64,000 nucleotides of DNA from Varroa destructor (lineage: Eukaryota > Arthropoda > Arachnida > Mesostigmata > Varroidae): contig NW_019211455.1 in NCBI RefSeq assembly GCF_002443255.2, forward strand, positions 41,290,837 to 41,354,836, written 5' to 3'. The translations under genes and the position numbers were made by a program. How positions within the stretch are numbered: position 1 is the stretch's first letter; every line of letters begins with the position of its first letter. The notes beneath the pieces are model-generated. The model searched no databases, was not told the origin of the DNA, and worked only from the letters and a program-made list of their open reading frames with translations. Positions 33,301-45,750 of this stretch are shown in pieces.

Positions 33301-34671
33301 GCATGAAAGGCCTGATCACAATGCCACTAACGGTCTCCGATTCAAGCATTCATTTTCGGTCTGCTTTTTGCTTGGTCCCTTCAACTCTCGGACTGAAAAA
33401 AAGTAAGAAATAATAGAACAAAATAGCACTTTCACTTCGTCTTTGCAGCCAAGACGCTTTCGAGGGCTAGCCTTTAGTCAGCAGTCGCAGAAGCAACAGT
33501 AGTCTGTCGTTCGCGTTCGACGCTTTTCGCTATCGATTCCAACGACGCTGTGCCTATTTAGACTGATGTCGGCGCATGCCAGAAATCTGAGACGGATGAG
33601 AAACCGTTAACCCAGTGACTTGCTGCGTAACAATTTCTCCGCGACGCCACCGCTGGCGTTGTCGTCGTCTACTTCGTTGTCGTTTTCCTCTGCTCGAACT
33701 CTTCACAAACTCTCCCCCAACTGTGAAGGCTCGGTTTGACAACAGTTCATTCTAAGGTCATAGACACGTAATGGCGCGGACGAAGCTGATTGCGTACCGA
33801 CGATGGGACGGCCATGTAAGTTGATGACAGAGAAACGAATAACAGGACACGGAAAATTCAGTACTACAGATCACGGAATGGTGGACACGGTTCAGTTGAT
33901 GCGGACTGAATATCGTTGATTCATATGGCAGAGTGAGCCTTGTCGAGGCGGCCTATAGGAGCGGCTAAAGGGCGCAGGTCCGCAAACTACGCCTTACATC
34001 TTGGGATGTCTTGGCTGTTGGGCGAGTAACCATTTTACCTTGAATGCTTAACTTTCGACGAACAACTTCGGCGTCTGTTTACTATGCTGCTGATTCCAGT
34101 TTCGGAAGTAAACTTTTCCACGGCTAAAAATGACAGGTACATCTAGAGCAGCAGTATATGGAATCAGCACGGGTACAAACACAAGGAGTAATCAGGAGAC
34201 CCAATCGAAACCACACTCTATAGAGACCGCCGATAACAACATAAACAACGAGCCAGTCAAACGTTCCTCATTCCTAGGTGAATTTTTTTTGAACTATTGG
34301 AATTTGATAGCGATATCAAGCTATAGCAGGCACTGTCTTAAACAGATACCTTAAAAGCGGTATTCACCATACGTCACCGAAACTTGACCGCCGATCACAG
34401 CTTACTTATTACAGTTTGATAGATGAGATCTTTTCATCAGATTCTAAAGCCAAATAAACACAGTTTCACTATTTTTAGTCTGCTTGTAGCACTGATTGTT
34501 GGATATGATCGGATATTCGAAATTAAGACAAGTCCAGTGTTAAGTCGTTACTGTGCGCGCAGCGCTTCCAAATTTTCTTCTGGATGTTGTTCGGTGTCGG
34601 CCTGACTCGGCGTTAAAGTCCGGGTTCCTATCGGCTTTGCTGCTACTGCTGTATCACCGCATCGGCTTCCC
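30370..34671. other. No supported gene
   Basis: Intron-like or intergenic DNA. Forward frame 32,339-32,743 is the longest (134 codons) but has no motif. A pyrimidine-only run lies at 32,968-32,999. Confidence 0.35.
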
Positions 34672-34896
34672 GTGGAAAGGGGATGGAACGACGACGTTCA
34701 GGGGAAAGATACCTCGCTAATGTCTAAAGTTGGCGAGAAGAGAAGGTCCGTCAAAAAAGTTCCACGAAAAGGAAGCAAAAGAAGAGAGGGCGCAGCGACA
34801 GGACAAACGTATCCTGCTACACGGGCGACTATGAGTGGTCCCGCAATTTTCGACGCACTGCACCAGTCTTTTACCAAGTCTCTGACGCACTCTTGA
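34672..34896 (+). CDS. Coding-like basic frame, unknown
   Basis: The forward frame encodes a Lys/Arg-rich peptide (VGEKRRSVKKVPRKGSKRRE) followed by MSGPAIFDALHQSFTKSL and a stop. Codon use is more balanced than in the surroundings. There is no ATG at its beginning and no clear acceptor. It could be a terminal exon. Family unknown. Confidence 0.2.
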   Translation: MERGWNDDVQGKDTSLMSKVGEKRRSVKKVPRKGSKRREGAATGQTYPATRATMSGPAIFDALHQSFTKSLTHS

Positions 34897-35249
34897 CTCG
34901 TTGGAACAACAGTTGCGCTTAGATCATCGCCTCCATCTTCACCAGCAGAAACTTAAGGGTCATTCCCTCGACTGAAGTGTCTGACTTGGTACATATTGCT
35001 TGCTGGAAAAGCCCTGAGTCTTGTACCTCAACGATACGACGCGGCAGCTTTATGATACATGGATTCCAGCCAAAACGAGCACTATAACGATGGCCTGTCA
35101 AACGGCCACAATAACAAGCTGTTGTCGTTGCTGGCTATTGATAAGGCGGTTGCCGTTGTTCATGTGTCTCCTATTCTTTGATAACGTAGTACCTTAGCAA
35201 AAATTCGTCGCTTTCACGCGGTCTTGCCAGGAACACTCTTCAATAGAGA

Positions 35250-35540
35250 ATGGCCACATATATACGCAAATGTATTGCACTTTCAACAAAGTTGGTTATC
35301 CTGCTTACGATCCTTACGGTATGCACTGGATACGTCGACAAGCGCTGTGGGGTCCTAGTAGAATGCTACAGCAGGCTTCTGTATCTGTTCGCACCACGGC
35401 TGTATCGGCCTGACGTCTGCTTAGTGCGTCAGTCAGAACAGCCGCAACGCACAGTGCACAAACGTTGTAGAAGTGGGCCCGCTCTTCTTCGCGGAGCGGG
35501 GCCGTGTAGGGCACTGGGTCACCACAGTTGGAAATGTTGA
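35250..35540 (+). CDS. Candidate signal-peptide ORF
   Basis: ATG at 35,250 starts a basic N-terminus followed by a hydrophobic core (KLVILLTILTVCTG), consistent with a signal peptide, then a Cys- and Arg-rich tail to the stop. A GTATGC donor after the core could end a first exon in phase 0. The long tail may therefore be intron. Family unknown. Confidence 0.25.
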   Translation: MATYIRKCIALSTKLVILLTILTVCTGYVDKRCGVLVECYSRLLYLFAPRLYRPDVCLVRQSEQPQRTVHKRCRSGPALLRGAGPCRALGHHSWKC

Positions 35541-36134
35541 GCATCGTCGTCATAGATAGCTTACGTATTCAGAGGCAAGGCACGCCTGCTCAGGCAGAAT
35601 TGTACTGGTAGCAGCAGAAATAATAGTTGTCGTGGACAGCAAAAACGTCAAAAAAGTGACGAGCCAAAAGAAATGGTGGAGGCCTCGCTTGAGAGCCGCT
35701 ACTAGACTTCTTTATAGAAGTACTTCTTTCAAGCTAAAAACATCACATGAAGTATATTGAAGCGTTACGTTAAAATGCAACCTGAACAATCGCAGATAGA
35801 GAATCTATGGGGGTATGGGTTGGCGACAGAAGGGTAGAAATTACTTGTGCGTACCTTTAATTATGATAATGATTATAATTTATGACCACTTCAATACCCG
35901 GTTCGGGCGGTTACCAACCCTGTCCTACATTAACTTCAATAATTATCCAGTGATCAGATATGTATACGGTTTCTTGTCTTAAAATCTAATTTAAAATACA
36001 ACACTTTTTTAGTATCTCGTACCGGCTTAGGAAAAGGAAGGCATCTAACTCTGTCGCACAAACACACGTGCTTAAGTAGTCAGGTCCCAAGGCTGTTTTA
36101 TGGTTGCCGTATTGACGAGTTAAGCAGCACCGCG

Positions 36135-36155
36135 TTTTTTTTTTTTTTTTTTTTT
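36135..36155. repeat. Poly-T run (21)
   Basis: Twenty-one consecutive T. On the reverse strand it reads as a poly-A tail, but no SINE or gene body is recognisable next to it. Confidence 0.95.
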
Positions 36156-36429
36156 ATATTATTGATTTATGCAAAGTGACAGAATATCTTTGATTATGCG
36201 TTTTTACACATTAATTTGCTGTGTGCATCACTATTTTTTTCACGTAATGTATGTAATAGCTTAACAGAAGGTTTACTCTAGCTGGTCATACAGGATGCGT
36301 TTCAACCGCAATATAACCATTTGCCAACGCTAAAATTCAAATATCGATGGCCGTATATTTATGGTAAAAAAAAAAAAAGCGTAAAAGCTTGCATTATTGA
36401 CGGTAACGACATTAGACCATTGCTATCAG

Positions 36430-36830
36430 CCATGCTACGACAACGTCCCCGTGTGGTTGCGCCTTCCGCAATTAAATGAAACGCCTCCAAAATCGCGATT
36501 ACCCTAATGGTTGCGGACCTCCCAGTTACAATCCTCCAATGGCCCTGGCACGCTTATACTTGTAACCCTGGCGACAACAGCCACACAGCCTAACGCCGCT
36601 ATCGGTAGTAACGGTCGATCCGGGGATTTATTCCCTGCGGCGATCTAACCCCTAACAGGTTCGCCTCGTGAAACACTCTGAGCGCTAGTTGATGTGTTAC
36701 TGGCAAGGTCCTCGGACGAGCCTAGTCCTGGCCATAGATTTGGCCGTCGCTATCACCAAACTTGCACAAACGAAGGATCGAACCGCTAGTTGGAGACTGA
36801 CGATATATCAGCGAGCGACTAAAGCTTTTA
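36430..36830 (-). repeat. GC-rich block, possible tRNA-derived SINE
   Basis: This 400-base block is clearly richer in G+C and CG dinucleotides than the AT-rich DNA on both sides and has no long frame. On the reverse strand a tRNA-like head is visible at its 5' end: an A-box-like TAGTCGCTCGCTGA and, 37 bases on, the B-box-like GCGGTTCGATCC (36,775-36,786 region). It has no second copy in the window, so the SINE call is uncertain. A horizontally acquired or non-coding RNA-like block is the alternative. Confidence 0.3.
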
Positions 36831-38492
36831 TACTTCAACCGCGTTGAAACTATTGATTTTTTTGCATTTGGACCGTAACAGTTATTGTGGAATCGCACTC
36901 AACGAGACATGTATCAGTTACCCAGATCAGATTGGACTACCTATAAGCCATCATAATCATAAAAACCATCAGGTACATGAACTGCTCCGTCTCTGCAAGT
37001 GAATCCACTGTTGCGGTTAACTTCTATAATACATGCAGTGGATGCTTTTTTCAAAATCTTGCAGCCTTTTTTAAGGTATAGCCTAATGTGTCCACTGGAT
37101 GTTTTACAGAAGTTACAGCGCCCTTACGTACACAGTTATCATGTAGTACTTTTAAATTTAAACTATTTACACTAGATTCAATATCTTTCAACAAATTTGG
37201 ATTATTCATATTGATTTAATCATCTTTACTTTACGTTTTATGCTACAGACGTATTTCAATGCACGGAAGAGCTCATGTCCATAGAAATCACACAAAATCA
37301 TATTCCTTTACCAATCCATGACATATAAAAGACTAGAGCATATAATTGAGATGTAACTTGGGTAAGTATGTGAAACAATAAGTGTAAATATTTTCAGTTA
37401 TCGCTAATAACTATGGCGTTGTTATAAAAGTATAGTTCAATAATAATAATGGTGGCCTAAAATATGTGACAGTTTTTTTTTTTAGTCATTTTGTCTTGCG
37501 CGAACGTAAACGTCATCAAAATTGCAGTTTCTCGTATTGTTTGTTTTTCTTTATTTTGTAGCGATTTTTTTGTTTGTCTTTGATATTCGCTTGCGAATAT
37601 TAGATAGCTGATGTTTGCATCTGATGAACGACATGATTTTAAATACATCTATTTATTACAACCACCTATGCTTATGAAAGTTTGAGTACCTGGGCCTATC
37701 ATATGTTACTCTTACGATCGGGAAAGCAAATATTCTTGTTCAAACTATCATAGTTTTTGGCTTGATATGCCAGCCGTTACCACAGTCAAATCTCCCGTCA
37801 CCCGTAACAGTAAGAGGTGAACCAATGTTTGGACGATCTGCTTCGTCTGAAGCAGTACCTCGTGATCAGGGCGCCTGCACAGCGGCTGAGGTTCCTGCCC
37901 AGACGGAGCGAGCCAGCTCTTTTTCCTACAAATGCCTCGTTACACGTATTGTTTCCGTCGTCGAGCGAATAGCTGCACACGCCATTCTCACGAGATCATC
38001 CAGGCCCGCGGTCGATGGACGAATCTCCAATGGTAGTAATGCTATATCAACGAAATCGTTATAATTAGAGTAGCTCGAGCGTAAGCAGTAATTTCAGGTA
38101 TCTTCGCCGCTGGAAAATAAATCGAGGAAACTTTAACTTAAGGGCGAACAAACATCTTCGGTAAATATACATACATGTACAGCCGTTTGCGCAAGCTTAA
38201 GCGTCAGGGCGAGAGCTGAAAATTCTGCCTGTTGCAGCTGTCGATTCGTCGTAATCATGAGCTTGGGGTGCCTGCCCATTGTCTACGTTGGTACAACTGC
38301 AGAACTTTCTGTTGTTGTACGTTACCGCAGAGATTGTTGGGTGACTTGTCTTTTCACTGGTCTATCCGCGCGTAGCGTAAAAGATGGAAGTTTCGCGTAA
38401 AAACGAGCACAGAACATTTCCTCGACAGTGCGAGCATAAAAAAGGAACAAAGGCTTCCGCGCCTATCCCTCTTCAAAACATGATTGCCATGC
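36831..38492. other. No supported gene
   Basis: Intron-like DNA. Forward and reverse frames overlap at 37,762-38,064 with protein-like composition but no start or splice support. Confidence 0.35.
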
Positions 38493-38705
38493 ATGATTGT
38501 TAACCCACACGCTATCATCACCGTAGCTGACGTTGCGACTCCTGCTCCTGCTGCTGTCGCCCAAAGACGAGATTCGGGGAGAAAAATAGTCGGGAGTAAA
38601 TACCTTCCACGTGCCGAAAGCCGCCTTCTTCATCCGGACTGCACAAAGAGCACGAGAACAACGAAGAGTATTTCGAAGCGAAATGAAAAAGACCAAAACA
38701 ATTAG
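38493..38705 (+). CDS. Small ORF, unknown
   Basis: An ATG-started frame encodes an Ala/Pro-rich segment (VATPAPAAVAQRR) and a basic, polar tail, then a stop. Composition is protein-like; no signal peptide, Cys or known motif. There are overlapping open frames in other phases, so it may be chance. Confidence 0.2.
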   Translation: MIVNPHAIITVADVATPAPAAVAQRRDSGRKIVGSKYLPRAESRLLHPDCTKSTRTTKSISKRNEKDQNN

Positions 38706-38802
38706 ACGAAGGATTCAGAACAAACATCTTCGTCTTGCCAGACACGCGTTTCTACCTAATCGAGTAGCAATAATAGTTATCGAGGCGGTAGTTTATACAT
38801 AA

Positions 38803-40151
38803 TAATCAGACTATAACGGCAAAAAATTATGCTGATGGGTAATGGGAGAAGCTGATTGGCTGATCTGTAACTGAAGGAAAAAGGAATTCGTGCGCTTTTA
38901 TCTATCCGTATGTATTCGAGACATAACGAAGCCCTAATGTCGGTCAGTAACCGTCGCCTCTGCCAACAGCGACGCCACGACGACACGTCGTCAAAAGTTT
39001 TGTAACACGGCGACGTAATCGACGATAATCACAGAATACAAAGATGACTCAGGCTATTGGTGCCCGTAGCTTGTGACGATCTACCACAGGTTATAAACTA
39101 TAGTATAGTTATATATAAGAATAATCTTTCCGGTGTTCGCAGGAGATTTTTTCGGCGCATGTGTATGGTAAGCGGGCGAAAAATTTCTGGTTTAGTTAGC
39201 GCAGTGCTCGTTCATTGTATGGTCCTGATTTTCAGATGACCGGCAGATATTTAATGTATGTAGGCACGCGAGCCGTCGGAGTCCCGTGGATTTGTATACC
39301 CGTTAGGGCGTACATGTTACACGTTAGAATACACGTTAGAAAGCGACGAATCAGTTAACACTGACGTAGGACACAAGAAATTATGTCGTGGCCAGTATAC
39401 GCGGCTTCCACGGGTATTTGTGGAAAACCATCTTTCAAGACATCCTTTCTTGCTATTGTCATACTCCACCTGATCAGTTAGGTGTCCTAATAGACAGGTT
39501 GAATCGTGTTTGAACACAGATATTCCATATTATTAATTTTGAACTAATTTTTAGGTGGTTTCTACCATGTCGAATTGAGTGCAAGCGAGGCCATTGCCAA
39601 AGTGGGCCAACTACTCATAGGCTTCAGTAACCTATGATTGTTTCGAATTTCGTGTCCTGCACTTCACTGCTTCATGGCTCTTTCCATGACGAAACGAACC
39701 AATGTGTCCACTCCGAGTGCCGCCAAGCGGTTGACAGGAGAGTGCATTATGACCGTCCCGTAACAAAACCCTATTACTAGCCCTGATAACCATTTGCCGT
39801 AAATGTAAACCCATTGTAAGATGAATAACATGAGCGAAATTTTGCATTATTTATCTGCCTCGCGATTCACAATTGGGACATCGTGTTTTGTAAACAAAAA
39901 AAAAAAAAAAGAAAAGCTACGATGTGAAATACTTTATAATTTACTTCGACCGAAACATACGTCTAACGTGTAAAAACGCTGCTGTAGACGGATATCCCTT
40001 TGGTGATAATACAAAAAACAATCCGCTATGTAGCAAACAAAAAATTGCGCATTTTATTGGACGCTTCTAACGTGTGAGGAGGCGTTTCTAACGACAAGGC
40101 TAACTTCAGATACAGGTACACACATAAATAACGTTATTACAGTTTGTCTGC
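38803..40151. other. No supported gene
   Basis: Intergenic-like DNA with short frames only and a run of 15 A at 39,896-39,910. Confidence 0.4.
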
Positions 40152-41414
40152 TGGGTTGTTTTACTTATTTTTTAAACAATTTTTATTTAAGTAAACTAAT
40201 TTATCAAACTACATTATATATGCGTATAAAATATCTCTACGTAAAAAGGTAGTGATTCTTTTCTAGTCAGGTAACTTGAAATTCATACCTTCTAAGTATT
40301 ATGCGTCGTGTCGAGTCGCTGTTGGCCTTAGTTAAAAACTAGACGTGCTAAAATTGTCAAAATGCCTTTCTAGACTTAGAATAGAAGGTAAATAATTTTT
40401 TCTTGTAAAAAATCGCGTCGTTTTCTATTTTGTTACGATGAAGGCACAAATGCTGCTCAGACCCATGAAAAAATTTGTGATGCTTATGGTCAAGAAGCGT
40501 TATTAAAGGAAATGATTTAAAAAAGGCTCTGTGGCGTCTATTTTGTAAATATCAACGTGAAAGCTATTCCTCATAGGGGTCGCCCAATTACGGAGAACGT
40601 TGACGACATTATTGCCAAATTTGAGACCAACACGTGAGTGGTCATGGAATTACCAAGAAAACAACACTCACCTAGAAACAGTTCGAAACTGTTTGAATAA
40701 GTAAGAAAAAAGTTCCACGTTTGGGGGCCACACCCAAATTGACCCAAAAAAGTTTACTTGATCGTACTTTTATCTGTGAGATCCTACGGAAAAAGCAGCT
40801 AAATCGGGCCAATTTTAAAGCAATGGGCCACGTACGCAAATAATCTACGGCAAGGCCGAGACTGACGTCGAGAAATGTACTGGTGCTACGTATTCGGTGG
40901 AAATGGAAAGGAATCGTACAATACGGGTTGCTGCCGCCGCCACCGCCTAGGAAAAGGATTGATTCGGCCTGTCAACGACTCTTAGGATTACAACGAGCCA
41001 CTGAAAAAAATTGTGCGGAACTAAATAAATAGAAAAAACGTCGTCTTTCACTATGGTATTGCCAGGCGATATATATTTTTAGCTACCCGGAAAAATTAAC
41101 ACGACCTGAATGAGAAATGTCAATGCATACGCCATATAGCTCGGATCCTGTTCTTCCAAAGTATCATCTGTTTCAGTTTTTGCAGAACACTTTTAATAAT
41201 CTTAATTTAGTTTCAATAGAGGGCTGCGGAAGATATTTGCCACAATTCCTCGTTCTGAAATCACAGAAGTCCTACAGTAATAAGATCATGATGGCACCGG
41301 AGAAATGACAGAAGGTCATTGATGGCGCATATTTAGTTTGGTCATATTTTTCTAAAGAACAATATCTGCTCCAGTTTTGGCTTAAAAACGGTTCGCAATT
41401 TTTCGACAAGCCAA
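40152..41414 (+). mobile_element. Degenerate mariner transposon
   Basis: The right end, TTCGCAATTTTTCGACAAGCCAA followed by TA, is close to a cecropia/mellifera-type mariner terminal repeat read inwards. A TGGGTTG...ATTTTTT sequence at 40,152 is a plausible left end. The span of 1,263 bases is the normal length of a full mariner. The enclosed transposase is dead. Left-end assignment is tentative because the terminal repeats have diverged and no TA is visible on that side. Confidence 0.7.
40416..41335 (+). pseudogene. Mariner transposase pseudogene
   Basis: Reading across frames recovers the whole mariner transposase in order. The DNA-binding helix (NAAQTHEKICDAYGQEA near 40,448) comes first, then an arginine-glycine linker and a PHELTQKNLLDR-like block (TPKLTQKSLLDRTFICE near 40,740). 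Next are the catalytic strands (RWKWKGIVQYGLLPP near 40,905; HYGIARRY near 41,050), then a C-terminal YSSDPVLPKYHLFQFLQN block (41,130-41,190). Mariners cut and paste DNA with three aspartates. Here the first motif is KQWATYANN, with the GDE part lost; the second Asp (WDW) is Lys; the third (HDNARPH) is gone. Several stops and frameshifts are present. It is an old, inactive copy. Confidence 0.9.
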
Positions 41415-41546
41415 TACATACATATGCAGATATCAATCCAATAAAACAGACATTCCCCGCAACTAATAAGTTTCACCAGGAAATACTAAACCGAGTGATT
41501 GAATAGAGCCAGAATAAACGCGCCCAGGTTTATCTCTCGTATTTAA

Positions 41547-41650
41547 GGCGGCCGGCTTCCACCACGAAACCAAAAGGCCTATGCCCGAATTCGAACCCAC
41601 ACCACTCACAACAATCGGCGCTAAGGAACATCGTTTTTCGCCAGCAACTC
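41547..41650 (-). mobile_element. tRNA-derived SINE copy 1 (partial)
   Basis: On the reverse strand the B-box GGGTTCGAATTCGGG is followed after a short spacer by GGTTTCGTGGTGGAAGCCGG, matching the tail-side motif of the copies at 42,605 and 59,410 (CGTTTCGYGCYKGGARCCGG form). It is more diverged than those two. It lies just beyond the mariner element. Confidence 0.5.
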
Positions 41651-42464
41651 ACCTGATATATCAACCCAGTCGGTATCATCTGTTTCTTGTATGGAAAAAC
41701 AAACGATTGTATTGGGTTATATTAGTCATCCTTCGGATTAGCCTAAACGAGTAAAAAGGTGAGGCTCGATCTAATAGATAACACGATAATAGGCCGGACC
41801 TATTAGTGCTATGAGGAAATAGAGCAACGGTAAATGTCGTCAATCGATTTTATTGAATTCTATAACTATATCCCTACCATATCCGACGTCCTAGAGGAAC
41901 TGTCTGTTGTCTGAGTTAGTGAATTCGTCCGTACCAGTTGCTTCCGCTTGTCGCGATAGGGTTTCACGAGACCTAATTCAGAATAGTTATTTATAGTCAC
42001 CGAGATTTAAAATATGTTTCAAATACATTTATTTACCGCCCAAATAGTGTATAGCGATACTGTGAGCTCTCACGATTTCCACGGGGGCAGGCAGAACTAA
42101 AAAACGCGAGTTGGCAAAAAGCGCAAATCTTGGTAGATGGGCTGATCAGATTTGGGTTATTACAGTGCCGTTTAATGGGATGCCTATCACGTATGCCTAG
42201 ACGTAAAGCTCCAAAACATTTAGGATTATTAAAGTACTTGGAGTGAACTTGGCAGATGCGAAAAGTTTTACTATCTTAAAACGGCAACGGCAAAAATAAG
42301 CCCATTATATAATGAAATTCAGCAATTGATTTCCTTTATATTTATATAACGGCACCTCCTTACAGAAATTTAAATGAATGTACTTGAAAGAAAACAGGTA
42401 CTTACGTTAGTTTCAGAAGGACAGTGATGATTATCTATTTGAGAGATATATGTTAAACGACTAG

Positions 42465-42543
42465 GAAATTGTCCGAGTCAACAATTTGTGCGGGAGAATC
42501 ACATCCCGGTTTTGAAAGATCTAAAGCGCCTAATGGGAGCAGG
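42465..42543 (+). CDS. Candidate short internal exon
   Basis: Acceptor ACGACTAG and donor GTAAGA enclose 25 codons (NCPSQQFVRENHIPVLKDLK and onward to RLMGA), with two spare bases at each end. The peptide is strongly protein-like, amphipathic and basic. The acceptor lacks a good pyrimidine tract. Family unknown. Confidence 0.3.
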
Positions 42544-42604
42544 GTAAGATAAACAGACGAATTTATTTATTATTATTCGTTTACATGATGTTAGCAGACT
42601 AAGA

Positions 42605-42780
42605 GGTTCACTCATATCTGTGCCAACATGTTCTCTATGTTTCAAATTTTACGTTCAGGATCGCCAGGCTCCCGGCACGAAGCGAAGTCTGTCTACCTAA
42701 GTTCAGATTCGAACCTAGACCACAACGTACCCCTAAGATGTGTCGACGTGTCCTAAATGTCCACAATTCACTATCATATT
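42605..42780 (-). mobile_element. tRNA-derived SINE copy 2
   Basis: On the reverse strand: a degraded tRNA-like head, the B-box GGTTCGAATC, then GTAGACAGACTTCGCTTCGT-like sequence and GCCGGGAGCC, then a body extending towards 42,605. It aligns with 59,410-59,584 along most of its length, at roughly 70-75% by eye. The shared body after the tRNA head makes this a SINE and not an isolated tRNA pseudogene. Confidence 0.65.
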
Positions 42781-45750
42781 CTGGTCGGTGTGCCGAAGGT
42801 CGGACCCCCTCGTTGAACCTGAACAGGGACAGCAACAAGCATCGGGAAATAACATCATGGCTTATTAAAAACAAATATCTTCCTAGTACCGGTTACGAAA
42901 GCACCTTCGAATTTAGGGTGTTCTGCTGCAGTTGGAAGTAAAATTCCCTGGCCCAAAGCATCCTGCATTTGATATACTGGGGGGAGACAAGAATGAGATT
43001 ATGCCCAACTCTTTCAATCATGATGAAATGACCCTCAAATTGTTGCTTAATATTACATGCCACTCAAGGGGTTTGTTTAAGTAAGCTTTTATTTCGTCGA
43101 GTATAGTCAATAAGTATGCAGTCGAGATTTCCAACCATCGTAACGCCAATACGCATGGTTAATTTCGAAGGTGACACAAAACGACGGGCTTCTCAGCATG
43201 TAGTGCATTAAATCGTTTTGCCTTCGACTGTAAACCTGACCTGGGCAGGATTCGGTCAGTGTTAAGAGAGTTTGGAGCAATACTTAGGCGCAATGTTGAT
43301 CACGAATCTCGAAATATCCATTTAGGAGTTCTGCCGCTTGTACAGGCCGCCTAGTCAGTTTGATCGAGATCCGAATTCTATCACAAATTTATAGCTATCA
43401 CACAACACGAAGCGATACGGGATAGACAAAACATGTTGTTTATGAGCATAAAATCTCCAACCCAACACAAATATTATTTCAAATATTCACATTTGAGATC
43501 TCTTTTTATCGTATTTTTTTTTTAAATAAATATTTCCTCGAGTTTCTTGTCAGGTACCGCGCTAAGCATAGCCGCGGACGCCTGACGCACATACGTGTGT
43601 CTACGTTTCGTCTCGAGCCTGGATCACCTGAGCCAACACGTTCTCACCGTACGATTACAAATATCTATTTATAACATATCAAATGGCAACCTTATTTAAG
43701 GGGAATAGCCGGTTGTGAATTAGAAATTTTCATTCTGCCCTGTCCACCGCAAAAGTGAAGAGCCCAACGAACATTTGCCCTTAATCTTGCTCATCGGCCT
43801 TACAGTGCAGTATGACAGACCGCCACGGATTAATTATTGTCGACAACGGTTATTAAATTAAGTATTTAAAAAATTGCAAATAATAAGACTAACGAGATTC
43901 GAACTTCACGGCTTTTGCAAAAGCCGAAAACAATCGGAGTCTCTCAGAAGTGGTAAAATACGCCGCACTTGTTCGCTTTAAAATATATAATCAGGGCATC
44001 GCTAACAAAAATAAGAACAGTATAACAAGTATTGAGTATTACACTTTTTTAAATAGTATAAATACAAGAAACACTACAAATGAACAAATGTAAGGACCGA
44101 AAGGTTCGTTCGAACGCTCTCTTCGCCTGACATTGCTTATTATAAAGCAGGCAAAATGAGTAGCTTCATATAGAATTTTTTCGGAAACTGTTGAGAACCA
44201 CATCCATAGAGATAGCTGAATCATTCAGCCTAACGGGTGCCACGCTTATTTTTCACTGGATGTAGATTCCACCTTGGACATGATGCAAGGTGACCGACGT
44301 CCGCCCATCTATTCAGCTGTATCGACGCAACACGCTATGACAATTTTTTGGAGAGAGAGCGATTAAGCCATACTTTGTGAGATTTTCAAAAGGCAGACGC
44401 CCTCGTATGTATCCGTCTAGTATAAGGCCTATGGGATTCAATTGTAAGTTAAGATCGTGGCCTTCGAATTGGGAGACAACGAGAGACAACGATTTGAAGG
44501 GTAGCGAGGAAATACGTTTCTAAGGCGCTTCCAACCTGTCGATGAACAGAAGTGTTGATTTATAGGGGGTTACTAGCGGCATTATCGACAATCACATTGA
44601 ATCTACCATATGTCTTTCAATCGATCAGGGTCCTCAGCATCCAACCGACGACACCGTGACTGAAAATGAAATTCTAGTACCTTTCCGTGGAGATTCAACG
44701 CCGACCTTCATCGCTTGACGTTAACACCACATCGCTTGAAGCCCGTCTGCAATAACAAACGCACAATGAAAACTCTATTGTTTTTGTACTTATTTGATTG
44801 AAAATTACTGTCATACGGGCTGTACGAGAAAACATTGCAGTGAGTTACTGCCAAAATACGCGCATGAAAGACGCGTAATGATGCAAAAAACATCTTTTAC
44901 GATACGATATTTTATGGTCGTGTCTTCAGCTAGAGAGAGCTTAGCCGGACAAGCTTGAATAAATCGCTGCTAGAGCCGCCGTGTCTGGCCGCTTGTCGGA
45001 GATGCTGTCCATAATAAGATCAAAATGAATGCTCCGACTGGCTTGCCTGTATAGTAGAACACCATCGTTCGAACAGAACGAAGGAGTAATACTAGCTGAA
45101 CGACTCGATGAAGGCTTTAGACTTCATTGTCAAGTATATCTGCCGTTTGCTCAGTCATAGGAGGAACGACGGGACGTAGCGGAATTCCGTCTGTGGTGTC
45201 TAGTGTTCCGTATCGAAATACCTGGCTCTATATAATCCTGAACGATTAGCGGTATTTACCATCTGTTTGAGAGCAAATGTAAGTTGGCTTGTAGCGTCTG
45301 AAAGTTTCATTATTTTATTAAAAACAACTTTTAATGTTATATATATATACATGTATATTAATCAGTACAGGGCAAAGGTTTCTTAACAGGGTACACATAT
45401 AGTATGTATCTGCCCTACCCCGTACGTCGTAACAATCAACAATAAACAGTTCCTAATTTTTGAAACAATTAGGGTGAAAAGTCCCCGCCATCAGCGAATA
45501 GATTCAATGTGACGTTCGAACGATCTAACGTCCTCGCTGTAACGCCTCCCAGTGGCCCACCCCAATAATGGGTGCGTGCCGTCATGACAGTCTTTTAACA
45601 GTTTTTGTGCATACCGTATTCCCGGCCATCGTTGCATCATGTCTGCGGCGCCTGCCGCTTTAAAAGTTTTTACTGTCCGAACCCGGCAAGTTTGTGCAGG
45701 GCACAAACCTGCTTACCTCCGTACAGCATTGGCATGATGTCCCTTATACT
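42781..45750. other. No supported gene
   Basis: Intergenic or intronic DNA with short chance frames. A 10-bp tandem (GAGACAACGA twice) lies near 44,471-44,491. A B-box-like GTTCGAATC on the reverse strand near 43,890 has no convincing A box. Confidence 0.35.

Noticed and set aside
41117..41308. Independent 63-codon ORF with ATG
   Set aside because: It is the C-terminal part of the mariner transposase pseudogene and not a separate gene.
42635..42874. 79-codon reverse ORF
   Set aside because: It lies largely in the SINE copy and reads the tRNA-derived sequence as protein.
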